A stretch of DNA of 64,000 bases, from the NCBI GenBank assembly GCA_029255685.2, contig CM055315.2, positions 48,093,705-48,157,704 on the forward strand. Direction: 5' to 3'. The position numbers were made by a program, and so were the translations under genes. This document shows, piece by piece, positions 37,928 to 46,740 of the stretch. Below the pieces are notes generated by a model that searched no databases, was not told the origin of the DNA, and saw only the letters and a list, made by a program, of their open reading frames with translations. Within the stretch, counting starts at the first letter, position 1; each line of letters starts with the position of its first letter. Source of the DNA: Silene conica. Its lineage: Eukaryota > Streptophyta > Magnoliopsida > Caryophyllales > Caryophyllaceae.

Positions 37928-38978
37928 TGATGCGTATTTGGGATGATAATCAATAAAGATAATCAACAAAAATACGAATGTTGCAGCGGAATAAAAATAC
38001 TAATAAAATATTACAATCTTGAACGAATAAAGAACTAAAAGTAACCAAGAATGAAGAATGATGAACGAATGGTGGACGAACGAACGGTCGGTGGTGGTGA
38101 CAAGGCTCGCCGTGGACGGTGGTCAACGGTGGTGATGAATCTTGGTGTTTCTTGATCTTCTTGAATAAAGATTGTTGATGACGTAATAAGGCACGGCACT
38201 TAATACTTGAAAGATTTGTGAAACGATTTGATGAATGATTTATGATTGTCGATGGATAGGATAATCTATCAAACTCACACAGATATTCTCTCAATTATTT
38301 TGAAGCTCACACAGATACTTCGGGTTTAAAGCTCACACAGATACTTTAGGTTTGTAAGTAAAACTTAACAAAGAGATTTTAATTTATAACTTGAATATAT
38401 GATGAATAAAACAAACAACTAAGGATGCCTATTTATAGTAAGGTCATCCGTCACAAACTAGAATCGAAATAGGAAAGAAAACGAACTCCTACACGGTTCC
38501 TAAGAACACATCCAAACCGTGTACTACTACTACTTATTTTACTTTCCTAATTCTATCTTATGGATTAAAATAATCCTTATTAAATCTAAAAGATAAAATA
38601 ACAAATAAAATATTAAGTTGTAGTAACAAACCCTAACAACTTAATAACAAACTCATAACTAACTAATAACTAACTTTTGTAACCACCTTGTAACAACTTT
38701 AACAAACTAGTTGTAACAAACTAGTAACAAAAATTAACTAACTAATTAAAATAACAAAAAGAATAAAACACAAACCCTAATTGACCTAGGGTTTCGTGCC
38801 TTCCACGTCGCCACCCTTGGCACGACTTCCAAGGTAGTTTCCCGCTACCTTCCCTTGTTCTTTCAATACGTCTTTCCAAGCTAACTTAAAAATCCGTATC
38901 GAACCCAGATCGAACATCTTTAATCTTTCTTTGGGTCGTGGGTCACGACCTCGAATCCTTGCTAATGCTCCCGCATCA
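37928..38978 (-). mobile_element. element E 5' LTR
   Basis: 1051 bp, with TATA box TATAAATAG on the minus strand (38429-38437). The same box is at 35381-35389 in the 3' LTR. Confidence 0.9.
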
Positions 38979-39111
38979 ATTAAGGTTTCTTAAGATGGAT
39001 CTTAACAGAAGATTAAAAATCAGCTTAACAATTTATATTAAAATATTATTTTATTCCGTAAAATAAATTAAAACCTTTAAAATATAATTTACGAAAATAC
39101 GGGATGTTACA

Positions 39112-39565
39112 ATCACCCCATCTTTCAAAAACTTTCGTCCTCGAAACTTGAAGACAGAAATAAGTACGAAAACAACTCTAACTTTCAAAATGTACCACAC
39201 GTGTTATGGTAACCCAAATCTTTGTCTTTTAAAAAGGTTTCAAGAAGCAAAAGATTTTAAGGTACAAGTCTCTGTCAATGGACATTGGGATTCTCGTTAC
39301 GTATTCAAGATTTCGACATTCCTTATCTGAGACAAGTCCCCAAAATTAAATCAGTAAAAGTTCAAAATGTAGATCGATTCGGTGTCGATATACACAGCAC
39401 GGGTTATCAGACGTCTCCAATAACTAGTTCAGATGACAAATCAACGCTGAGATCAATCCAAACTGCAATCAATCAGTTCTTCCAAAACCAAATTCCCAAA
39501 CAACCTTTATTTTGGTTCCTCAAAACTGTAAAATGGCAACAACGGCAAAAATGTCACTTTCAACT
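39112..39565 (-). mobile_element. second, partial element C internal region after the 5' LTR
   Basis: It repeats the sequence found at 28703-29155 (AATCACCCCATCTTTCAAAAA, then the same 450 bases with scattered differences). A normal insertion would show target-site bases and host flank here. LTR-INT-LTR-INT points to unequal recombination between related elements. It stops abruptly at 39565 where element F begins. Confidence 0.8.
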
Positions 39566-40533
39566 TGTGGGTTCGAATTTGGGTCAAATACAGTGTTTAA
39601 AATAGCATGTGTTAGAATTAAAGAAGGACCATGGGTCAACAATGCCCATACGGCCAGCCTTTGGGAACGAATAAGCCAACCGGCCAACCCATAAGGCCAG
39701 CAGGTAACCATACGGCCAACTTGGGATGCGTGTGGAAAATGTTGGAAGATTTTAGAAGTTTGTTATTATTTAGTTAGAATAAAAGAATAGGAATTATGTG
39801 TTTCCTAGTCTTAGTAGGATTGATATTGAGTTTCCTAGTTCAAGTAGGAAATCCTAATTTAAATAGGAATCCTAGTTGTGGTAGGATTCACAATTCTAGT
39901 AGGAGTACGAATCCTAGTTGTAGTAGGATTCATAGTTCTAGTAGGAGTAAGAATCCTAGTGGTAGTAGGATTCACAATTCTAGTAGGGGTAGGATTCGTA
40001 ATCCTCGTCAAACTATGTGTTTGAACCTAAGTAGGATTAGGAGTTGTAGTCCTAGTCAAACTAGGAAGTCTTAATCATACTAGGTGTAGGACTTCTAGTT
40101 CTTATAGGATTAAGGTTATTACACCTCACCGCCTATAAATAAGGGGGCAGCCGTGTGTGTTTTATTCATTCAAGCAAGTTATATACAACTAAATTTAAGT
40201 CTCTGTGTGAGCATTACATTGATTAGGTTTGCGAGCTTAGTCTTTGGGATCAATCTTGTGAGGTTGATTTGCAGGGGGTTCGAGTTCTTCTTGCGAGGGG
40301 AGTGAGTGCATCGTTATCCATCTACCATTCATTAAATCAAACCAGAAACTTTCACAATCCATCACGATCATCACATTCATTCACCCGTTCATCATCATCC
40401 AATTCGTTCATCACCATTCACCATACCATCCGTCCATCATCACACAATCGTTCATCATTCACACGACCAGAAACTTCATCATCTATTCAGTCGTTCTATT
40501 TGTTACCTATTTACATCCCAGATTCTAATATTT
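39566..40533 (+). mobile_element. element F left LTR and leader (5'-truncated)
   Basis: It matches 43124-43536 and lacks the first roughly 50 bases that the right LTR has. A TATA box (CTATAAATAAGG) is at 40133-40144, so the LTR promoter reads rightward. The LTR end and primer site could not be placed. Confidence 0.65.
39868..40020 (+). repeat. 42-bp minisatellite in element F LTR
   Basis: Three units with AATCCTA ... TAGGATT arms around a 7-base spacer, so each unit is itself a small inverted repeat. A diverged copy is at 43428-43535. Confidence 0.75.
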
Positions 40534-41185
40534 TGTGATGCTCTGACTCTTCGAATGCCCCCGAGTGTCCGGCGGACCCGACACGGACACGGATCCGTAC
40601 ACGGATACCGTGTTCGACCCTTCAGTTAGAAATTGGACTCTTCTATTTTTGGTTGAGTTGTTGAGCTAGAAGATGAAGATTAGATATTTCGGGAAGTTGA
40701 AGAATTCAAATAAAGTTGTTTTGAGGAGAGGCCATTGAATAATAATAATAATACTAATAGAGACATAGTAATAATTTTTCGGAAGAAAGAGATATGGGAG
40801 GTTGAAGATGACCAGAAAAGTATTATTTTGAAGAAGAAAATATGGAGATTGAAGATGAAGAAGACGAAGTGAATGGTTGCCTTAAAATGGTTAACGTTAC
40901 CTATGTCACTAGGAGTTATTGTTTTGTTTAATATTTATTTACATAAAAGAAAAATAGGTAAATTGGTAGGTAGTCTACCAGTGGTTAATGTTTCTCTTTT
41001 TTCCTTTTTAACAATTTTACACTAATTTTTAAATATGTTTTGATATTTTTAGTATTCAAAAAAATGTCGAGTCCAAAATAATTCACGGATACTCGTATCC
41101 AAGTCCTTGATTTTAAGATTTCAAAGGTCGGACACTCGGATCCGTGTCCAATTTGGATACTCGAGTCCGAGTCCGAGCATCACAG
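40534..41185. mobile_element. MITE-like DNA transposon, 652 bp
   Basis: Terminal inverted repeats of about 16 bp: TGTGATGCTCTGACTC at the left and the inverse of GAGTCCGAGCATCACA at the right. They are flanked by a probable 8-9-bp target-site duplication (CTAATATTT at 40525-40533, CTAACATTT at 41186-41194, one mismatch). Subterminal sequence is rich in CGGACACGG/CCGTGT palindromic bits (40565-40620, 41095-41165). It has no coding capacity. TSD length suits a Mutator- or hAT-derived element, and the superfamily is not settled. Confidence 0.7.
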
Positions 41186-43071
41186 CTAACATTTGCCTTA
41201 CAGATTATCAAGATTATCATTCCGCTACAATCTTGTATCCATGAAAGTTAATCTACTCAAGCTAGCTATGGATACACATCAAATTTGTTTCAGAGTTTCG
41301 GCTCTTGATTTATTTCTTAATAGATCAGTTCTTGGGGAGATCTTAATCATGGGTTTGAACAAACCCAAACGTTCAGTAGAGAAGAATAGACATAAACTTT
41401 CATTATTCTTCCAGGAATTTGAGAGTGCGTTTGATCGATTTTCGGACAAGTTCAGTAAATTGGATCGGGAATGTGCTCAATATTTTGAAGCACAGAAGCA
41501 GCATAAAAAGAAAGAAGTTATTGGTACCATTCACGAGAAACAAGAGGTGTCACATGTAGAAGAGCTGGAAGAGATAGTGCCTAATCTTGTTGAGGGAAAT
41601 TGTCCAGAAAGCTATCAGATTCAGAATGATAAAACAAGAGAGGAAGATGGATTCATCCCATATGATGTTGAATCAATGAGAGGTAACAATGATCAGCCGG
41701 AAATGGTGGCTAGTAGTTTATAGCTTCAAATGGGACCGTTCATGGAAGAGAGTGTTGAGGTTTGTAGTGTTGTTCGTGAGGCGGACGAAAGAGAGGACAA
41801 CACGGGTTTAGTGGAGGACCTGATTGTTGGTGACCAACAATTCTTTGAAGATCCATACACGGCTAAACAAACAACAACATCCAATCGACCATATATCCAT
41901 CCACGGGCTTACATACATGCTCAAACCATTCATTCAACCACATACCTACACCCTTACATCCATATACGTTACCATCAACCATCTTCACAAACAAAAACAC
42001 CCAATTTGTTTCATCCGGAAAACCAAATATGCAATCATCACATGTTCGTAGGATTGGCAAGCAATTATGCGTGGAAGACTATCCATGTTGTGAGGGGTGG
42101 AATTCTGACCGTATAAATAAACTAACAGTGCGGACTAAGAGAAGATTGAAATCTTATAGGTTACATTGGTGGGATTGGGATAAGGGAATGCTAGTTAAAA
42201 ACCAAGTTATACTTTTGTTGAGTCTTGAACGTTACAAGAGGGAGTTATGGTACGATGAGGTATCTGTGGGTGCGTGTCTTATGCTGTTGGGAAGACCATG
42301 GCGAGTTAATCATGGGGTTGAGCATAAGAGTCAGGCCAATGTGTATAGCATGACCGAGAGCGAGGTGACTTATAACCTAAAACCTATGTCAACCACAAAA
42401 TTTAGAGACTCCAAATCCTAGGAGAGGTTGTTCGTTCATAACCCTTGAAGGAGATGGTGAAGTTCTTATGTGTGAGAACCAAGCGTGTGGGTTAAGGGGA
42501 CAAGATGAAAGGTTGTTGGGTAGTGGCGAGGTGCAGGAGGTTAGAGCTGATCACAGTAGAAATAAGGGTGAGCTAACGGAACCTGATCTTTTACCAACCC
42601 TATGTAAAGAATCCTTGGGCGTAAGCATTGATGGGGAGTTACATAGTGAGAGTTTTAGTCAAGATTCCAATGCGAATTCTGTGATCAGTCGAGATGAAGT
42701 TGTTATGTCCAAAACAGCCTGTTCTGATCGTAGGGCTGTGCAAGGGAAGGAGAATGGCGAGAGGGTACATGGTAGATGTTCTGAGCCATTGGTGAGTTCG
42801 AATCCTATGAGCCGTAGGAGTGGAGTTGTTGTATCACCAACAAAACCTACTGTTCGTAACCTATTAATACAAGGAGAGTGGATTAGAGAGGAGAGTATGG
42901 GGGAGATGAAGTATAAGCCAAGGTAGGATGGAGTTCAGAAGGTTCATCTTCGGTCTACAACTATACATAAGCCTGTTATTACAAGGATGGTTCGACTTAG
43001 AAGGTGTGTTTTTGATTCAGGTGGTAGCATACGTCGAAATTTGAGGCCGAATTTTCAAAAAGAAGAGAGTG
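41186..43071 (+). mobile_element. element F internal region with coiled-coil and protease remnants
   Basis: Frames at 41193-41723 (coiled-coil-like FFQEFESAFDRFSDKFSKL, unidentified) and 42029-42421 lie in the order expected ahead of the 3' LTR. The second matches the distal half of the element E protease (compare YRLHWWDWDKGMLVKNQ and LMLLGRPWRVNHGVEHKSQ), so F is a distant plus-strand relative of E. The 42468-42926 frame corresponds in position to the C-terminal extension of E. Degraded with several breaks. No reverse transcriptase seen. Confidence 0.6.
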
Positions 43072-43536
43072 TGATGTGGGAGCATCCTCCTATGAACTAC
43101 TCCTTAACCAGAATACGAAGTCTCTAACTTGTGGGTTCGAATTTGGGTCAAATACAGTGTTTAAAATAGCATGGGCTAGAAATAAAGAATGACCATGGAT
43201 CAACAATGCCCATACGGCCAGCCCTTGGGGACGAATAAGCCCAATGACTAGCCCATAAGGCCGAGCAGGCAGCCATACGACCAACTTGGGATGCGTGTGG
43301 AAAATGTTAAGAAGATTTTAGAAGATTGTTATTATTTAGTTATAATAAAAGAATAGGAACCATGTGTTTCCTAGTCATAGTAGGATTGGTATTGAGTTTC
43401 CTAGTTCAATTAGGAAATCCTAATTTCAATAGGAATCCTAGTTGTGGTAGGATTCACAATTCTAGTAGGAGTAGGAATCCTAGTTGTAGTAGAATTCATT
43501 GTTCTAGTAGGAGTAGGAATCCTAGTGGTATTAGAG
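43072..43536 (+). mobile_element. element F right LTR, truncated
   Basis: Starts TGATGTGGGAGC right after a purine-rich tract (AAAAAGAAGAGAGTG, 43057-43071). It matches the left LTR from 43124 on and stops abruptly inside the minisatellite. Confidence 0.7.
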
Positions 43537-43743
43537 AATTCCAGTTAGACACTCCCGCGAGTTCCTTATCGGGTTTCCTTATCGAGGTCACAGTACTGCT
43601 CACGAGCACCGTTTAACAATGAGAAGGGAAATAGAACTTCCTTCACTTGCTCTTGTGTAACTCCGGTGCTAAGTGGTGTGGTAGAGAAATAATCTGTGGA
43701 TATCTCCATATGCTTCCCCGGATCTTCACCACTCACTCCCCGA
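43537..43743 (-). pseudogene. Athila-like gag remnant, left part (split by element D)
   Basis: The minus-strand frame at 43566-43751 contains TGVTQEQVKEVLFPFSLL, closely similar to GVTQEQIREILFPFSLKD in the gag of element J (61354-62730). The other part lies beyond D at 53122. Fossil. Confidence 0.65.
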
Positions 43744-44016
43744 TGTAACATCCCAATATTTCGGGATTCGGAAGTTTAAAGATTTTAAGTTCAAGTTCGA
43801 GAAATAATTTATATTTCGTAATTCTTGGTATTTCATTTAAATAACCGATTAATTTATGTGGGAATATTTAAAAGGATTTAAATAAGATTTTAATTAAATT
43901 GCGTAATTTACGTCTTAGCAATTTAATTTCATAGTCCGGAAATATTTATATCGTCTTAAGTTTATAGTTACCTTAAGTCGGTGTTTTTAGCTTAAACCGT
44001 CTTAAAACTTGTCATA

Positions 44017-44110
44017 TGGGCCTAACTTGTTAATGGACCCATTTTCCTTCTTTTTCCTCACAAAACCCTAACCCCACCATCTTCTACCTCCCTCCTTCAT
44101 TTCATTTTTC
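44017..44110 (+). promoter_or_regulatory. site II plus telobox promoter module, element D LTR
   Basis: TGGGCC (44017-44022), then AAACCCTAA (44063-44071), then a CT-rich tract to about 44110. No TATA box was seen at the usual distance. This TATA-less arrangement is that of plant translation-apparatus genes. The transcript start would be near 44080-44110, which places everything downstream in the RNA leader. Confidence 0.6.
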
Positions 44111-44235
44111 AGATTTGTAACAAACACCATTTTAGTTTTCTCCTCCAAACCTTAAAACTCTCATAAAATCCTCATTTCTTATCCGATTGAGACGATTTTC
44201 GCGGCCACGGATTCCTCTTCTCGCCCTCCATCTTT

Positions 44236-44245
44236 CTAGGTAAGT
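44236..44245 (+). promoter_or_regulatory. splice-donor-like site in the element D leader
   Basis: CTAG/GTAAGT is a near-consensus plant donor, after the shared CACGGATTCC block. In B and C the homologous position reads AAG/GTAATC and CAAG/GTATGT, so GT and the preceding AG are kept while neighbours diverge. The matching acceptor was not identified. Confidence 0.45.
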
Positions 44246-44769
44246 TTTTACCCAAAATAATTCCGTCTTATAATCTGGCCGTGACTCTAAGGTCACGTTT
44301 TTCGAGATTTAAGGGGGTTTGTTGTGTTTCTAGTGCGGACTTGGACAAAAGGAGCAGCTTGGAGTCGGATTCATGTTGGTTTAAGAAGCTAAAAGGTGAC
44401 AATAATGAGATAACTCGGCCTTTGTGTGAATATTAGCACTCTTGTTGTGATTCTTGTGTTAGTTTCTGATTTTTATTAATGTTCATTGTTCAAAGGACTT
44501 AGTAACATGTTTAGGATGTTTAATATGTGAAGAATTCATGCTTTAAGATGTTGTTATATGTTCTTAAGTTCATTTTCAGTTTTTCACATTTTGCGACGGA
44601 TACTTGTTAAATTCGTTTGAGGATTGTTATGGGACTTGTTTGCTGCTAGATAGGTTGTATTTGATGATTAGTAATGTTGGGTAAACATCATGTGTAGCAA
44701 TTTTGAAGTTTGTATGTCGATTTATGAAGTTTTCAAACATATTGCGATTTGCGAAATTTCGTTACAGGC

Positions 44770-45175
44770 TCTCTGAGCCGGTCGACCGACCGGCCGCCGG
44801 TCGACCGGCTGGGAGTGCGTATTGTGTGTTTTTCGTAATTTTGAGAAATTGGCCTTGGACTGCCAGCCGGCCGACCGGCTACCTGCCGACCGGCTGCCTG
44901 CCGACCGGCTGGTAGTCAATTGGTATTGTGTTTGCTTTGCGAAAACTTAAGAAGAAAGGGAGCCCAGCCGGCAGACCGGCCGCTTGCCCGCCGGCTGGGA
45001 GTGCATATGGGTTGGTTTACGAAATAGAGAAGGCTAGGGAAATGGAGTCCCAGCCGGCCAACCGGCTGCCTGCCGACCGGCTGGGAGTCCTTTGTGATGT
45101 TTCATTGTTTTTGAAAAGGGCATAGGCTGAGGGGATTGCCAGCCGGCCGACCGGCTGCCTGCCGACCGGCTGGGA
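44770..45175. repeat. five GC-rich palindromic units, element D 5' LTR
   Basis: Units near 44777, 44864, 44965, 45048 and 45139, typically CCAGCCGGCCGACCGG, CTGCCTGCCGA, CCGGCTGG. They are separated by about 50-60 bases of non-repetitive DNA. The second set at 51165-51550 differs by copy-number changes of the inner motif. Confidence 0.88.
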
Positions 45176-45329
45176 ATCCCTGAAGGCTATTTTATGGTTT
45201 TCGATCGTAACTTTTAAACGGTTGATCGGTTTTAATTGAAATTCGTTTTGTATACCCGTGACATGTATTTGAGGTCCCCGGTGTGCGGGCAACACTATAT
45301 TGGGTTCGGGAATGGAGTAAGGATAGAGA

Positions 45330-45369
45330 CCCCCCGGTCGGGCAACCGAAAGGGAAACCGGCTCTCCCT
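45330..45369. repeat. bracket box upstream of the hairpin array, element D
   Basis: GAGACCCCCCGGTCGGG followed by CAACCGAAAGGGAAACCGGCTCTC. Outer GAGA/TCTC and inner CCGGT/ACCGG can pair. A second copy with coordinated differences is at 46207-46250 (GACTGGGTAACCAGT in place of GTCGGGCAACCG). The same pair brackets the arrays in B (7362-7402, 8214-8256) and C (26395-26432, 27265-27302). Confidence 0.75.
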
Positions 45370-45469
45370 CGTCTTAGTTCCCGAGATCAATTAAGTGTTG
45401 ATTAGAGGTTTAAGAAGTTAGAACTATAGGTTAGTTTCTACCTTTGGATGTTAGTGGTTACATTGGTTG

Positions 45470-46075
45470 TCGCGTGGTGGGATATGTGTTAAGCTCACCT
45501 CTGGACCCACTACGTGTTTTATATGTCGCGTGGCGGGATATGTGTTAAGTTCACCTCTGGACCCGTTACGTGTTTTGCTTGTGGCGTGTCAGGATATGTG
45601 TTAAGCTCACCTCTGGACCTGACACGTGATCGGTTGTCGTACACGGGATATGTGTTAAGCTCACCTCTGGACCCGTTGTGCGATAGCTGTGTATTGGGAT
45701 ATGTGTTAAGCTCACCTCTGGACCCAATACTTGTTTGTAGCATTGGGATATGTGTTAAGCTCACCTCTGGACCCTTTGCTTATCGATGTATGTTGGGATA
45801 TGTGTTAAGCTCACCTCTGGACCCGACATTGTTTGTAGTGGGATATGTGTTAAGCTCACCTCTGGACCCATTACTGAATTGTGATTAGGGATATGTGTTA
45901 AGCTCACCTCTGGACCCTTCTCTCGAATTGTATGTATAGGGATATGTGTTAAGTTCACCTCTGGACCCTTTACTTGATTTGCATGTTGGGATATGTGTTA
46001 AGTTCACCTCTGGACCCGACATTGTTTGGTAGTGGGATATGTGTTAAGTTCACCTCTGGACCCATTGCCAGTGCT
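45470..46075 (+). repeat. hairpin array of 12 units, element D 5' LTR
   Basis: Constant core GGGATATGTGTTAAGCTCAC then CTCTGGACCC, flanked by arms unique to each unit. Examples are GTATTGGG/CCCAATAC, GTGTCAGG/CCTGACAC, and CGCGTGGTGGG/CCCACTACGTG with two G.U pairs. Two or three units (for example near 45765 and 45925) pair less well. Spacing is 45-60 bases. Confidence 0.88.
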
Positions 46076-46740
46076 TATGTTATATCTGCTTGCCTAGGTT
46101 GGTACAGTGTCAGATATGCATGATGAAGTTGGTGTTTATATTGTTTGAGATATAGTTTGTTCATCCAAGGCATTGGATGACTCTATGATCAGTTTCATAA
46201 ATAGTTGGATTGAAAGACCCCCCGACTGGGTAACCAGTAGGGAAACCGGCTCTCCTTCCTAACGGTTTATGAAGTTGGTTGAGAGCCGTGCACTAGAGTT
46301 TGCATGATGATATGAGATCAGTTGATGAGATGTTTATGCTTCACATGTTGATATATGTTGGAGTATTCTGTATTGTTTTATGTGTTACGTGTTGTCACAA
46401 AAGGTGGCTAGGAGAACTCTAGTCACTCCCCACTGATTGTGGCGTACATGTTTACATGTATGTAGGTACATGACAGGTGGTTGGCAGAGGGTTGCATGGA
46501 GCTAGCGAGCGATGATCCTATTCATCGATTGACTTACACGTTTACGTTAGCTAGACTTAGTTTACATTTCAGTTGAGTGCCTGTAGGGATGTACCATCCC
46601 AGGCTGTTTGTATATGTATTTTACTTTCAGTTACAGTTTTTAATTCACCTCGCATGTTAGTTATGTTAAAATGTTTTAATTCCGCTGCATTTTTAGTACT
46701 TTTGTATGTTTATATTTCCGCTTTCGCGAGGGGTTTTACA

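Larger units (their letters stand above)
34875..38983 (-). mobile_element. element E: young Ty3-gypsy gag-protease-only element nested in C
   Basis: The target-site duplication is ATTAA (34875-34879 and 38979-38983). The 3' LTR is 34880-35928 and the 5' LTR 37928-38978. Both start TGATGCG and end CGCATCA and differ by only about seven positions in 1.05 kb. The primer site for initiator-tRNA-Met is at 37913-37924. The polypurine-like tract (CTGAGAGAGTA on the minus strand) abuts the 3' LTR. The 2.0-kb internal region holds gag and an aspartic protease, with no reverse transcriptase or integrase. It looks whole for a non-autonomous element, with at most a break or two in its reading frames. Confidence 0.9.
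25860..39111 (-). mobile_element. element C: Ty3-gypsy-like element with gag, LTR-INT-LTR, carrying nested element E
   Basis: 3' LTR 25860-28702, internal 28703-32184, 5' LTR 32185-34879 plus 38984-39111 (split by E). The primer site for initiator-tRNA-Met is at 32171-32182 with a two-base spacer. The polypurine side begins at 28703 and is the same as in B. LTRs are about 2.83 kb and differ by roughly 1.5 percent. The internal region carries gag but no recognisable pol. It belongs to the same superfamily as B and D: the LTR ends, bracket boxes, palindromes, hairpin array and telobox are shared. After 39111 there is a second internal start rather than a target duplication. Confidence 0.85.
32185..39111 (-). 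mobile_element. element C 5' LTR, interrupted by element E
   Basis: 32185-34879 and 38984-39111 together align with the 3' LTR. It contains hairpin array 32841-33475, GC palindromes 33750-34050 and telobox 34772-34780. Confidence 0.85.
43744..46740 (+). mobile_element. element D 5' LTR
   Basis: Order: site II 44017-44022, telobox 44063-44071, CT-rich start region, splice-donor-like CTAG/GTAAGT at 44239/44240, GC palindromes 44770-45175, bracket box 45330-45369, hairpin array 45470-46075, bracket box 46207-46250, then LTR end. Confidence 0.9.

Noticed and set aside
45514-45958. ORFs with repeating GYVLSSPLDP or THIP motifs (also 51889-52260)
   Set aside because: Direct translation of the hairpin array units. 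No start context and both strands open, so not proteins.
45470-46075. CRISPR-like array: about 30-bp repeats separated by unique segments
   Set aside because: The repeats lie within a plant LTR, the 'spacers' are complementary arms of each unit, and there are no cas genes. It is a hairpin array.
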